The notes: generated by a model from the sequence alone, not told the origin. A DNA stretch of 64,000 nt from Chrysopilus asiliformis (GCA_964034945.1 OZ035960.1:26771487-26835486), one strand, 5' to 3'; positions 1 through 15,747 are shown, counted from the first letter of the stretch. Numbers and translations are program-made.

Positions 1-1312
1 AACTTTAAACATCTTTAAAACCTAAATTTGGTTGATATTTAGGGAAAATCTGATTGTTGCAGAAAATCTAAATGAGCAGTTAAAGATTGAACAATTAGGA
101 TTTGTGTTCTACAAGACAACCATTCAATAGATGAACTCATTAAATCCGAGGGAAACTAAAATCAATTAAGGAGTTTGTAACTTGGTCATTAGGATGTCAT
201 TAGACGGTAGAAAATATGTAGAAAGTTCTTATTGTCGAGGAATTGTATTTTTTTTTCTTCATTCTGTTAGCATAAATGAACTGTCTTCTATTTGCTAATG
301 TTTGCATGTTAAGAAGCTATAATCATTAAATTTCTCCATAATGACAGCAACAGGGTAAAGGATATAAATGCATTTCAACATTTTCTAAGTGAAATCAAGC
401 AAAAACCCACTGAAAAGGGATCTGAAGAGGAAGATTTATTCACCCTTAAAGTACAAACTTTTGTAATTTAACAAGTTTAAAGGTACACTTAATTGAAAAG
501 GTCGTGTTTAAAGCACTGTTGAAAGTTAGAAACTTGAAGAAATAAATTCATTGTTTGCTTTTAGAAACACGAGTTGTCAGATGCTATGTGAAAAAGATAA
601 TTTGTGATATAATTTCAAAGGAATAATAGAATTGTTGTTTTAATTAAATTTTGAGCTTGTTTGTACAACAAGTTCTGAACTCTCCCATACCATTTATTTT
701 TTAAACGTTTTGTACCCGAAAATCATTATTTTATAAGCAATTCCGCACGGAATATTTGATAGAATGGACAAAAGAAACAAAAAAAATCTTTTCACAACAT
801 TTCGCAATCAATCGCTATAATAATCCCCAAAAAAACAACTAAAACTAAATAAGAAAATTAATAAATCAAATGAAAGTAATAAATTTGCAATAATAGCACC
901 AGCTGCAAAGTATGAAAGCGTAAATCGTTTAAGTACACAAAATAAAGAGTAAATCGGAGTTGTAAGGGAAAATGTGTAAATGTAATTAAAATATATCATT
1001 ATTTAAATTATCAAAAAGAAAATGAGAAAATGAGAAAAAATGTAAAATTAGCTTTAGGATTATCGAACAAAAAAAAATTGTTATTAAGTTTCCCAAAATA
1101 ATAATATTAATAAAAAAAAGAAAACACATTTCAGAAAAAATTCAATATTGTTTTTTTTATCGGCGAGTTTTGCTTTCGTATCTTTTGAACTACGTTGTGT
1201 TAGTGGCAAAAGGATTTATGCCCACATATTGCTGGTTTTTCCAATTTTCTTGAATTGGAAAAAAAGATTTTGTTAAAAAAATGTACCAAAAAGTAAAAAA
1301 TAAAGTTTAAAT
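1..1312. other. AT-rich sequence, no feature recognised
   Basis: No coding pattern, inverted repeat or RNA gene was seen. It may be intron or 3' flank of the CUB gene. Confidence 0.5.
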
Positions 1313-1397
1313 GCTGCGTATCAGAAATAAAAGTGAGATAAATATTTATATAATTTTTAATGTTTTTATATCGTTTTTATTTCTGATACACAGCGTC
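1313..1397. repeat. Short palindrome next to the 1.4-2.5 kb element
   Basis: GCTGCGTATCAGAAATAAAA at the left and the complementary TTTTATTTCTGATACACAGC at the right, with an AT-rich centre. Confidence 0.6.
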
Positions 1398-1418
1398 CAA
1401 GAAAATCTTTCCGTTTAA

Positions 1419-2543
1419 GTAGGGGAGAGCGGGACCGAAAGTTCCCGTGGTAAGTTGTTCCGATCTAAATTGCGCCAATATGAAAAGAGATAGGTATACG
1501 TTTTAAAAACGTCATGTGATGTCAAGTAACTGTGCATCTTTGGCAGCTAGTTTAGTACCCACCACAACGTTGAGGGGGTGGCTGTGGTGAGTGAGATGCT
1601 TATACGTCACGGAAGTAAATATTTTCGTCTTCGCATGTTTTGGTCTTTTGTGATAATTATTGAAGCTACCACCATTGTGAAGTATTTTATAATAAATAAC
1701 GAAAGTCATAAAACGTTGTGTAATGTGGTAGGGGCTTGTGTTATCATGCAAATACAAAACTTTACATTGACATAATTTGGAAAAAATGGGGCTAGTTGAT
1801 CCGTTTCTTTGGGGCTAGTTGTGACTAGGAAAAACAGAGCCCATAGTATTTCTTCTTACTATTTACACATGACAGTGTTGAAACCAAAAAAATAGTAGTC
1901 CAGAAGGCGCAAAACAAGTAGGAGCCATCGTTTCAGCAGAGCGTAGAACTTTAGTACCAATTGCGTTTCAGATACCTCTTCAAATGGGTCGCCTAACTAA
2001 TGAAATCTGAATTTACCTCGCTTTTTTTTTTATTTAAATAAAAGACTGTAAAATCAAATAATAGCATTAGATGCTATGAAAAGAATAATATTTTATTTAA
2101 AGTTATTTGAATTCTATTTAAGTTTTTACAATTAGGTTCAAGTCTTTTAATATAAGCTTGTTTTTTCTACATTTTTTGAAGACTGTTTGCTTTAGTTGAT
2201 TTTTATAAATAAATGTACGGAATCAATAAAATAAATGGAGTTTTTTCAATTAAAAAAAATTGCACATTTCCCTTTAATATAGCTACATGTTTAGTATGAA
2301 CAATTTGCCCCAGCAGTAGAACAATTGACCCCAGATTGGGGCAAATTGTGCCTTTCCGACTTGCTTCACAAAAATTGTTGTGTACTAAAAAATAATAAAA
2401 ATAAGGCCAAAATGACTTTAAATCCATAAACTATAGACCTTATAGTCTTATTATTTCCACAAGTCAATTTGATTGCATTATGTTATATCGGTGTATTTTA
2501 CAAGTTTTTCAAAATCAGAACTATCGGCCCCGCTCTCCCCTAC
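1419..2543. mobile_element. Element with TIR GTAGGGGAGAGCGGG
   Basis: Ends GTAGGGGAGAGCGGGACCGA and the complement of GTAGGGGAGAGCGGGGCCGA. The inside is AT-rich with short repeats such as GGGGCTAGTTG and GGGGCAAATTG; no coding sequence was seen. Confidence 0.65.
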
Positions 2544-2879
2544 ATTTTTTGAAAAAAAAAAGTGTTTCTTAAGATTTTTTTTTTGTTTTATCCTTTTTAG
2601 TCGTTTTGTATTTGATTAGTATGATTAAAAATCCAAAATGAGGTCTTTCTTATGCCAAGCTGATAAATATAGTCTTCGCAAATATATGTAGGATTGGTGT
2701 TTATTAAATTAAATGAAACAGTCAGATTCCTATTTCATCTTTTATATTTTTGACATATTTTTCAACTACTAATTTTTAAATTTTTTTATCTGTCCAAAGT
2801 CCTTTCATCGTTCACTATGATTTTAATACGTCTGTCAATAAAATAAATCATTACAGTTAAATAGTCATTCCCACATATT

Positions 2880-3720
2880 ATGTCCTTGACTTGGAGGTAT
2901 CCTTACAAAGTTTTCGACTCTAGTTTTCGACGGAGATATCCTTACAGAGTTTTCCACCCTGGAATCGTATTCAGCGACCCCAAAAATACCCAGATGAGAT
3001 TTTTTTCGGAAAATTTTGAGGAAAAGAATTATCACATTGTCCTTACAGGACCTTCCGTCATTCTTACAGACTTCTTAACGCCAGAATCTGATTCGGTGAC
3101 CTAAAAAACTCCCAGCCGAGAGCAGAAAATTTGGGGAAAAGGATAATCACGGTATCCTTAAAGGACCTTCCGTTATACCCACAGACTTCTTAACACCAGA
3201 ATCGAACTCAATGACTTAAAAAACTCCCAGCCTAGATCTTTTTGCATAAATTTGAGGAAAAGGATAATCACGTTATGTAATAAAACTAGTACTCCGGTTG
3301 CCTCTCTTAACACTGCCATTTTCTCAGCAAACCAGCCACCACACCCCACACCGGATAGCCCCTGAAACTTACGCCTTATAACTATATGACCGAACTCGAT
3401 CACTGATCAACTACCACTCCCTCATATTTAATTCTACTTGGGCATTTCAGGCACCTCCGGTCGCGGTGACGGGCCACTCTCACCATGGCAACCCATGGCT
3501 GGCAGTATTTAAGTAAAAATGATTAGGATCGGCTTACAGTTATCCTTACAGCACCTACCCTGGTGAAAATATTGTATCGTCATCGGACTTACGTATGTGT
3601 GCAAAATTTCAAGTCAATCAGATGAGTGGAAGTGCGTCAAAATTAGATCACATGATTTGACCCTGACAGACAAACAAATAAGCAAATAAACAGACAAAAA
3701 ATCAAGCTAAATAAAAGCTT
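2880..3720. repeat. Dispersed repeat family B, copy 1
   Basis: Tandem-like modules around TCCTTACAGGACCTTCCGT and GAAAAGGATAATCACG, ending with an arm that reads CAAAATTTCAAGTCAATCAG and a run of ACAGACAAACAAATAAGC. It matches 36720-37100 in the opposite orientation. The ORFs in it are incidental. Confidence 0.7.
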
Positions 3721-3811
3721 TTAAAAAATGCGCTATAATTCATAAAAAAAATCGAAACATAACATAGGAAAGATACTAAATCTAATTTCAAATGAAAAAA
3801 ATCATACATAC

Positions 3812-6800
3812 CTGCATTTCCAACGCCTGCTGGCGTGATAATCTGTGGTGGATCAGCCAAAGTCGGGCCAGCTGGACTACCAATGCTAGGTGGTAGCCCA
3901 AGAGCCCCTCCAGGACTATCTCCAAGTGCGCCAGGATTTTGTCCAAATGCTCCAGGGCCACCTGCAAATCTGTTATTAGTCGGCCCGATTCGAAATGATT
4001 GATCATTGCACGGCTCATATGCAATAGAACACATGCCCGTTGCCTGCCGGATGCAAGCCCTATAATTCTGATTTGCCAAATGTCGTCCATTCTCAGCAAA
4101 GTTAAATGTCTACGAAAGTAAATTATGATTGCAATAAATTCATTTTACACATGAAATGCTAAATAGAACCATACACACCTGAATAATTCCTCCAGTATCA
4201 GTGAAATATTGCAAACAGCCAACAGGTGCCCGCTGGCTAAATGGTATTTGACTAATTTTAATTTCCCATAACCGAGGCAGTAATAAACGATTTGTGAAGT
4301 TCATGGTGATTTCCACCGTTTTAGTGGTTTGTACATTAAAATTATTTGTAGCACTAGATTCGGGTTGAATTTCATTCTGTCGAGAGGTTTTATTTTCTCC
4401 AATATCATAGTAAACTACGAGTATAGTATATTTAGTTGTATTAACACATTAAAAATTTCAATTATTTAAATAATTTGTAGTTTATTGAAAATTCTACTAC
4501 CGTGCTGTCCAAAGTTTTGACCACATAAAAATATTTCTCCGCCTAAACCACCCGATATTTTGAATATATCACCATCGCAAACACCTGTAGTTCGATTCGG
4601 TTGTCCCTAAAATATTCGAAAATTTCACAATAATAACCACATAGGAGTGACCATTTTACAAGATTAAAATCTAATTAAGAACTCCAAATGATGTGGAAGT
4701 AAAAAGAATTCATTTTTTGGAAAGTTTTAGTGGGAAGCACTACTAACTAATTTAGATGACTTTAATTTCTTTATTCATACAGTAAAAGCTCCCTTTGCGG
4801 ACACCCTTAAACGGACATATTTTCTAATAATTCCACACCTTCCAAAACCGGACCGAAATCTTGATGGAAGTTTTCAGTGTATGAAAAAATAACAATTATA
4901 CTCACGATTGCAAAATGATGAAAATCAATTCGTAATTGACTTATTTCTTCATTTATCATGTTTATCTTTATAGTACAGGACGTTAAATTGCTTGTCTTAA
5001 ATCTCGGAAATTCTGGCGACACAAAATATGTTATGTTATTTTTTACTTCCTGATCACATGATACTGTAACTAAATATTAAAAGAAATAAAACTTTTCTGT
5101 GATGATTGAATAATGCAATACAAGAACTACAAGAACAACTTCCAAAACCAGCCAACACAGAAAAATTCATCAATAAAATTAATGGGGTGTATTCATAGTC
5201 GTTTTTAAATGCTTTTTTTTTTGTTTTTTTTTAAACTGACAGGTTAACATGAGTTTAAATAGGCAGTTTCATATTGTTTTCTGTCAGTTTAAACTCATGG
5301 TAAACAAAAAAAAATGGTTTTAAAAACGACTATGAATACGCCCCAATATAAGTAACTCCCCGCCTTCACCTCCTTAAAATTAATTTTTCGACTACCAGAG
5401 CTCAGTGAATGTACTTTAAAGGCCCATTTGCACCAACTATTCTTAAAAAATTAAGCAACTTGGTCTCAAGTTTGAATGTGAAAAAAAATTGGTGTTAAGA
5501 GTAATTTCTCACTTTTCATATGATGTAAATAGTTTAATCTGCCTATATAAAAATATTAAAATATGTTAAATAAAAAAAATATTTTCAGTTTCACTATGTA
5601 TATTGCAATACTAAAACTCTAGCTGGTTGAAATGTTAAATATTATTAATAATATCACTTTTATTTATAACTATGAGAAAAAATTCTAAAATGCGTTTATG
5701 TTTTATTATTTTTAACTCATTACTTATACTGTAGAACAGTGTTTTTGTTATTCTGTTAATGGATTCTCATAGATAATTTTGAACTGAAAAATACTTTTTA
5801 ATGGGTCTATGTTGGGGCTGGACCCCCGACGAACATCTATGCCAAATTTCAGGCCAATCGGTTCAGTAGTTTCCCCGCGAAAGAGTAACATAGCGCAAAA
5901 ACTAAGTTTCGAAATCAGTTTACCCCCTCTCCTTACTCCCCCACCCCTCGCGCTACTTTTCCGTATGCCTATGTTGGAACCAGAACTACCACAGACACTC
6001 ATGTCAAATTTCAAGTCAATCGGTTCAGCCGTTTTTGCGTGAAAGAGGAACAGACAGACAGACTCATTTTTATATATTAGTATGATTGTAGTGTTCAAGG
6101 ATTTATCATTCAAAATCCTACAAGGGTGATTTTTTTTAAAGGTAATGAGCTCTACCATCATTTAAAAATACCATCAAAAATATTTCTCCCGAAAAAACAC
6201 TCAAAGGATAATGGAAAAATGTCCTTTTTCAACTTAATTGCCTCATAACTCTTAAATATCTGGACTTACACAAAAATATTCTAAGACGAAATGCATTTAA
6301 TTTACTATAAAATACACTCATAAAAATGGAGGCTAACTCGACGACCTACATACGGCGTAATTGGCCTCGGGCAGGCGCGCGTTCGCCTGCATGTAGGCAC
6401 GTAAAACTGAGTTGACCTGTGGTCGGAGAAATTCTGAAATTAAGCCACCAGCAGGTGAAGTAGGGCATTGGGAGCTGCACGAGTTGCCTTAGATAGGTTA
6501 ACTCTGACCGCTAGCTGGCTTACAGACACCTCTATAAGGTCAGAGTTAACCTGACAAAAAGTTGACCTGGACATTTTTCTGAGTGTATGTCCTTACATTT
6601 CTTCTGGTAGCATTCACTATAGAAAAAAGATATTTGCGAAAAGGTAATTTGTATCATTTGTGAATCGACGTCAGGACAACGAGTAAAAAAATGTTTGTTT
6701 TGGATTTCTTTCAAATTTCGGTCATATAATTTACTTTCAGAGCTTGTTAAAAATTCTAAACTTCAGAGTATCATTTGCAGCAGTTTCAAGAAGCCTCCAC

Positions 6801-9800
6801 ACGTTCAATGTTACTTGACAAGTATTATTGATGAACATTTTCGTCAAGTAACATTGATGGGAATTGCCTGCAAACGTAACATTGAAGAGCATCCAAACGA
6901 TCAATGTTACTTGAAACATGAATCATTCAAGTAAAATTGTCAAGTAACATTGAACGTGTGGAGGCGCCTTCAGAGTTACAGCACTATGAAATCACTAAAA
7001 AAATTATGACTCAAGTTAGAAATAAAAAAAATGTGAGGACATATTTTATAGTAAATTAAATGTATTAAAATTTCTTAATGGACTATTTTTGCGTGAGTCG
7101 AGCCATTTAAGAGTTATAAGGCAATTGAATTGAAAAAACGAAATTTTCCTTATCGATCTAGTCCTTTTTTGGGGAGAAAATATTTATGTCAGTATGATGG
7201 TAAATTATAGTAGAGCTCATTACCTTTAAAATAAGTTAAAAATCACCTTTTTACGATAATAATAGACATTTCTGTGAATTTTTGAATGATAAATCCTTGA
7301 ACATTTTAAGGATCAATTACTCAAAAATTTGACGACGTAGACATATATGTACATTGTCTGGGAGAAATTTTCAGCTCGAAATTACCTATCAGAATCCATT
7401 AACGGAATATCAATGTTCTACAGTGTTATTTTTAAAACTTTAATCAAAGATATTATAAATGATTAAAACGTTCCCTCATAAAAAATTTCACTAGTTATAC
7501 TAGACCAGTGGTTCCCAAAGTGGTCCCTACGGACCCCCAGGGGTCCCCGGGATCATTCAGGGGGTCCGTGGAAAATTAAAATTGATTTGGGGGTCCCTGA
7601 ACAACGTCAGGGGGTCCGCGCAAGGTTTAATATGAAATAAAAAAATGGTGACACATTTTTATTAATATGGAAGTTAAAATAAATAATAATGAATAAATTA
7701 TTAGCGATTTTTACGTCCTAAGTAAAATATTTATAGTTAGACATTATTGGGTTTTATTATTTATTATAATGCACCCTAAAAGTTATAGCTTAAGGCTCTC
7801 CTCCATTACCATGACTTCGGCAACTGCAAAAAAATAGAGACACATTTATGTGAAGATACGTTGACGAGAAAGGGAGATAAGAATCAACTGCAAAAATTTG
7901 TCGGCAACTGCAAGAATAATTTCCCCAGTTTTTTATGGCGATTTTATGGCGATTTCTACTACAATCACACATTGTCCCTGTAAGTGAAGTGAATAGTAAG
8001 CACGGACACATTCAAACTGTTATTATAGCGTGATGTCATTTTTCTCCTTCGCATTTGTTACCATGCCAATTTGAACATTATATTCATAGCATAAGGTTTG
8101 ATATGATTGCTATAAAATTGTAAAACTGGAAGGGATAGCGTTTAACTTGTATTCAGTCATTCCTTTTTAGATCTACATAAGTCTATCTTGCACTAGTTTT
8201 CTGCATTTTTTTGCAGTTACAGAAGTCATGGTAATGGAGGAAAGACTTTACGTACTATTTTTGTTTAATTTGTTTACTTCTGCGAATAACCAAATCCGCG
8301 AATGTTTGGAATTACTGTATATTACTGTATTATTATATTCTGTTGTGAATTAATTGGTACAAAATGAGTACCTACACAAAATGTGACATTTACATGAAAT
8401 TTTATCCTCACATCTCAAATAATTAATTCAAGAGAGCGTTACATTGCAGCATTCAATTTTTATTATAATTAACAGTGGTTTGTTGCAAATAAAATTTTTG
8501 ATATTGTAACGGTCCACGGGTAAGAAGTTGCAAGGACATTCGAGATCTGGCGTGAACGCTTCGAGAATGTTTGAGATCTGCACACGAGAACGTTCGAGAC
8601 CTCGGCCGAACATACAGGAACGTTGGCAAACGAGCCGCGAATATAAAAGGCCGCGTCTTCGGCGGAGATTCAATAAATACTTCTTCAACAAAATGTTTTA
8701 TTTATATTTTATTTTTACATCACCATTTACCATTCAAGACATTAAAGTTAAATTTGTAATTTTTCTATTATGCATTTATGTAGTTTTTCACCCAGGGTCC
8801 GTGGGCAAGTTTTGACTATGAAAAGGGGTCCGTGGGCAAGTTTTGATTATGAAAAGGGGTCCGTGGGCCAAAAGAGTTTGGGAACCACTGTACTAGACAA
8901 ACCATACAATTAGTGAAATGGGTTAGATCTGATAGTTGTAAAGGACATTGAAAAGCCTTAATTAAACTCAAGAATTTTTTACATGGTAATATAACTATTG
9001 TAGTTATGTCTATTGTAGAAAAAAAAAAGGTTTTACTTACATACACAGCAAACTCCAAATCCGAGAGCACATTCACCCCGCGCTGTCCCACCTTGTATGC
9101 GACATTCATACACATTCAAACAAATTCCCGACCTAAGTGTGTCGTCTGAAAGGCATTCATCATCAACGGGTACCGGAAAAAAATTTAAAACTGCAAAAAA
9201 TCAAGCATTTAAAAGTCGTTTTTTTACCCTCTAAAAATTCGGAAAAAACTATTTCGCGCTTAAAAAGGCCTTGGAAATATTTTTCCTGCCTAGAACTAAG
9301 ATTTCTTAGTTATGCAAAAAAATACCGGCATTGGCATAATTTAATAATTAAAATTTTTTAATGGAGAAAATCAGGCACGTTATTTTTTTCTTAAAAAATG
9401 CTGATAAATCAAAATTTGCACTATTCATTTCTAATGAATTTGTTGACACCAAAAAAATTGACGCTTTCTTTAAATTTCCATAACTGTTACACACGTTTCT
9501 CATGACTTATGACCTTGCTTCTTTTTAAATTTACGTTACAATCATCTGATTTATGTAAAGAAAAGAAATTTTTTTATTAGCTTGGGCCCCATCTAGATAG
9601 ATATGCTTTATGGACACTTGACTTTTTTATCTCACCTTTGCCGGACCGATAACTGTTTAAAGTTGACGACGTTAGATTGACATAATTGTTCCATTTGATT
9701 GAATTTTCTTGTATCTCACTTTCCACCTGTTCGTCTTTAACTTTTGCAGACGGGGAATCCCAAATATCATAACTCACAAGTTGGGGCCAAGATGTTTTCG

Positions 9801-9867
9801 TATTTGTGGCTGGAGCGGCGACAACAGTTTCATACCACAGAATCATAAACAAATTAAAGAAAACCAT
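3812..9867 (-). CDS. Secreted CUB-domain protein, six exons, 3' end missing
   Basis: Exons (minus strand): 9867-9636, 9190-9041, 5069-4906, 4606-4501, 4414-4179, 4109-3812. All junctions are GT-AG and the phases agree, giving 395 residues before a final donor (GTATGT) just below 3812. The first ATG gives a hydrophobic start of about 17 residues ending in VVAA, read as a signal peptide. Exon 2 is a short Cys-rich module (six Cys, ending GFGVCC). Exons 3-5 carry CUB-type sequence: SPEFP, QLRIDFHHF, GGEIFLCG, then RLWEIKISQI and GCLQYF. Exon 6 starts TFNFAEN, has further Cys and ends in a Gly/Pro-rich stretch. This layout is typical of uncharacterised secreted insect CUB proteins, whose partners are generally unknown. 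Introns hold repeats; intron 2 is about 4 kb. The last exon or exons are not visible between 1 and 3811 and probably lie beyond the window. Family assignment is good; specific function unknown. Confidence 0.85.
5184..5344. mobile_element. MITE, TIR GGGGTGTATTCATAGTCG
   Basis: 161 bp flanked by AAT on both sides (5181-5183, 5345-5347). The inner part is a further inverted repeat (AAACTGACAG...CTGTCAGTTT with AACATGAGTTTAAA), so the whole element is a hairpin. It lies in intron 2 of the CUB gene. Confidence 0.78.
5795..6088 (+). repeat. Dispersed repeat family C, copy 1
   Basis: Contains CTGGACCCCCGACGAACATC, then AATTTCAGGCCAATCGGTTC twice, and ends in GACAGACAGACTC and TATATATTAGTATGATT. This layout is common for 3' tails of insect retroposons. 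A related partial copy is at 18893-19030. Confidence 0.65.
6313..6587. mobile_element. MITE, TIR TACACTCATAAAAATG
   Basis: Ends TACACTCATAAAAATG and CATTTTTCTGAGTGTA. The middle is unusually GC-rich for this window (cgtaattggcctcgggcaggc) and holds several AACTCTGACC/GGTCAGAGTT inverted motifs. Confidence 0.7.
6793..6965. mobile_element. MITE, TIR GCCTCCACACGTTCAATGTT
   Basis: 173 bp with perfect ends GCCTCCACACGTTCAATGTT and complement. The motif AATGTTACTTGA or its complement recurs inside four to five times. Confidence 0.75.
7793..8247. mobile_element. MITE nested in the hAT element, TTA duplication
   Basis: 455 bp; the left end reads AGGCTCTCCTCCATTACCAT and the right end is its imperfect complement (ATGGTAATGGAGGAAAGACT). 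TTA at 7790-7792 and 8248-8250. Confidence 0.82.
8505..8690 (+). mobile_element. LTR-like fragment with TATA box and AATAAA
   Basis: Starts TGTAACGGTCCACGGG, has GC-rich sequence with repeated CATTCGAGATCTGG-like motifs, then ATATAAAAGGCC (about 8640) followed by AATAAA (about 8672) and CTTCTTCAACA. The order (promoter, short transcript, poly(A) signal) is that of a small gypsy-type LTR. No target duplication could be matched, so the ends are uncertain. Confidence 0.45.
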
Positions 9868-10894
9868 GACGCAGATTGTTACGAAACACAAAAAAAAAAC
9901 TCTTCACTTCGATTTAATTTAAACAATCACAAAAAAATAATTCTAAATCATTGCACATCTCTTGCACATGAAAAATATCACACTTTTAAGACCGGATAAT
10001 CTTTTCATGCCGTTTCCGTCATTGGCCAGCAATGGACTAAAGTCACACGATGCTTCCGTGAATACTAAGCAAATGATCTTCATTGGGGAAAGTAAGCAAC
10101 TAAGTAAATTTTCTTGAATGAATCAATTTTATATCACAAATTACCTTTAACCCATTTAGCTTTTTCTTAGCTCTTTCGCGAATCTTTAATTTGTGTTCAA
10201 CGTTTTTTTTTATGTTTTAAATGTAACCCACATCAACACTGTACTGATGCCAATATTAGGTCTTAACCACTTTAATTATCAACAAATATCGATGTGATTT
10301 TTACCTCAATGGGGTCTCATATGATCTTGGCGTGTCGTATGGAACCGGGTCCGGTCTAACACTGAACATTTATCTCGCTTCCGACATTCTTCACTTGACT
10401 TCTTCAATTCTTCAGTTAGCACGTCTTAACCGAGAAGAGTTAAAAGTGTGCCACTTGAGTATATTTTAGGTCACGTTATGCTCCATTCGAAGCCAATGGT
10501 GTTCGATTCGTTGGAAAATTTCAATATTCATTCAACTTCTTATCATCGAGTGCGGCGGTAATTTGCTGTAAGATTTTTCGTTTTTTTCTTAAAAAGAGTT
10601 CCAGACACACCTATTAAGAGTATAGACTAAAAAGTTGCCATCAAATGAAAGTATTTCTTATTTAAATCTGGTAGGAAAACATATAAGAAAAAAAATCCTT
10701 TGATTAATTACTTAAAACTTTTTCATATGCGATCCAAACATTAAAGCCTGAATGGTTTTCATCACTTGATCATCAAATTTTTTTTAGATTCCAAGTCTGA
10801 TATAAAGGTGAAAAGTATGTGATTTTATGAAATAAATTTCTCCAGCCCACTAATACTATTACTGTACCTTCAATTCAACTAAATCTGAAACAAA
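9868..10894. other. 5' flank of the CUB gene
   Basis: Non-coding. The first in-frame ATG is at 9867; the open frame upstream of it begins with a TTG codon and is not used. A somewhat GC-richer block at about 10310-10570 may be the promoter or a 5' exon, but no clear motif was found. Confidence 0.4.
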
Positions 10895-11576
10895 CCCAGT
10901 GGGGATTTAGAGCTTACTGAATCGCTTACGTAATCGGAAAAAGTAATGACCATTGATTACTCGTCCAGTTACCACATCGATTACTTTTACTTAGGAATGT
11001 CCGCGAAAAGTAAGGCCTTACTAGCAACTTTACATGTAAGCACTTTATTCATGCATTACAAGTATGCACTTATCATTTAAAAAAAATATAATTCTTCATT
11101 TTTCATGGTTTACTACCAAATCAGTAGGTTTTTACCACCATAAATATATTTTCTTACGTATTATTTAAATGTTGAAAAACTTTTGCTCACCCCGCGATTC
11201 GAACCCGAGATCCCTGGGTTTGAAGTCCACTCGCAAACGCATACGGCCACCGAAGTCAATTAACAATGGAAGTTAAAACGTGAATGGTTTCTATCTCGTG
11301 TTTCAAGGCATTACTTTTTCCCATACACCCCATTACGTTTGTAAGGGCTAAGAATTTTTTTCACTGAGCAATTACTTCTTCTCTTACAACTCATTACATT
11401 TGTAAGAACTTACAATTCTCTTCGATGAAAGCATCGATTATCCCGTAAGTGATAGCAAATTTCTGACTGAGACATTACTTTATGCTTTACAAGCCGTTAC
11501 ATTTGTAAGTTCTTACGGTTTTCTTCGAAGAAATAACCGATTATCAAGTAAGGGATGACAAAAGTTCCCATTGGGA
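10895..11576. mobile_element. Inverted-repeat element, TIR CCCAGTGGGGA-like
   Basis: Left end CCCAGTGGGGATTTAGAGCT; right end, reversed, TCCCAATGGGAACTTTTGTC; both continue with a TTAC...TAATCGG motif. The right half has three related modules around TTACATTTGTAAG. It contains a tRNA-like segment at 11196-11262. It sits upstream of the CUB gene. Confidence 0.6.
11196..11262 (-). other. tRNA-like segment (probable SINE or tRNA relic)
   Basis: The minus strand reads GGTGGCCGTATGCG, then TGGACTTCAAACCCAG, then CTCGGGTTCGAATCGCGGG. This gives an intact B box (GGTTCGAATC) and T arm and an anticodon-arm-like part; the A box and D arm are degraded. It is not a functional tRNA as it stands. Confidence 0.45.
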
Positions 11577-11837
11577 ATCTGAAACTTAAAAATGGTTCCA
11601 ATACCTGATTGGCGAACATTTCCTGAAAACTTGTTTAGATTTAAAATTCAAGTTGCGCAATTCCGAATTTTAAACCACAGATAAAAATTACTGATAATAT
11701 GTATAAAAAAAATATTCACTACTTACTCTATCATCACGAAAGGTCGCAAAGTGGTCACGAGGACTACAATGTGACACAATCAGTGCAAATGTAAGCCTAA
11801 ACAACCTCTTGCGCTGCTTGGGATTTAAAAGTTCATG

Positions 11838-12133
11838 CAGAAAAAAATAGTAAATCTAACTTACTTTATAATGGAAAATCGGGACTTTTACTAAAATAGG
11901 TATTTTCATTACAAAATAGTTAATTTGAATTGAAAAAATAGTCAATTTAAATACAAAATAGTAAATTTTACTACTAAAAACTTAAATTTCTTATTAGAAA
12001 TTGTCAATGTTGACTATTTTTGTAATTAAAATGATCTATTTTATGTTGACTATTTTTGTAATTCCAATTAACTATAAATTAACTACGATTTCCCATAATA
12101 AAATCGTTAAATTTCTTATCCTTTTCCCAGTGT
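11838..12133. mobile_element. Degenerate palindromic MITE
   Basis: The left half (AAAAAAATAGTAAATC... TAATGGAAAATCG) and right half (CGATTTCCCATAATAAAATC ... TTTTTCCCAGTG) are imperfect complements. The inner motif AAAATAGTTAATTTGAATT is repeated. It ends about 265 bp downstream of the CCDC85 stop. Confidence 0.5.
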
Positions 12134-12396
12134 ACAAAACAATCTAGAAAAACTCACAATTAAAAGCATTTCTCAATATTTATTAAAATTCTTAAATTGA
12201 TGTGATATTTTGTACGTTAAAAATTGTATAAATTTGTTACATTATTTGATATAAGAAATTTTTGTGGCAAAATTTAAAAAATAGCATCATTTCGCATGAA
12301 ATTGATAAAAAAAATTAAATTGCATAAAAATAACAAAATAGGATAACATTTCAATAAATAGTCTTAAAAACTAAATGTAGTGCAAGAGGGAATTTT

Positions 12397-15747
<3,351 letters not shown>

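Larger units (their letters stand above)
6093..7304. mobile_element. Inverted-repeat element hosting two MITEs
   Basis: About 200-bp imperfect inverted arms (6093-6310 and 7040-7304), beginning TGTTCAAGGATTTATCATTC and ending with its complement. The centre contains the MITEs at 6313-6587 and 6793-6965. No coding sequence is seen. Confidence 0.72.
7506..8890. mobile_element. hAT element, 8-bp TSD TACTAGAC, with nested insertions
   Basis: Ends CAGTGGTTCCCAAAGTGG and TTTGGGAACCACTG, flanked by TACTAGAC at 7498-7505 and 8891-8898. Both ends carry repeats of GGGGTCCGTGGGCAAG-like sequence. It contains a MITE (7793-8247) and a GC-richer LTR-like segment (about 8505-8690). No transposase ORF is seen. 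It lies in intron 2 of the CUB gene. Confidence 0.88.

Noticed and set aside
5748..6161. 137-codon minus-strand ORF
   Set aside because: It lies in dispersed repeat family C and carries repeat-derived sequence.
9868..9891. Upstream start of the CUB gene (MCFVTICV)
   Set aside because: The codon is TTG, so the ATG at 9867 was chosen.
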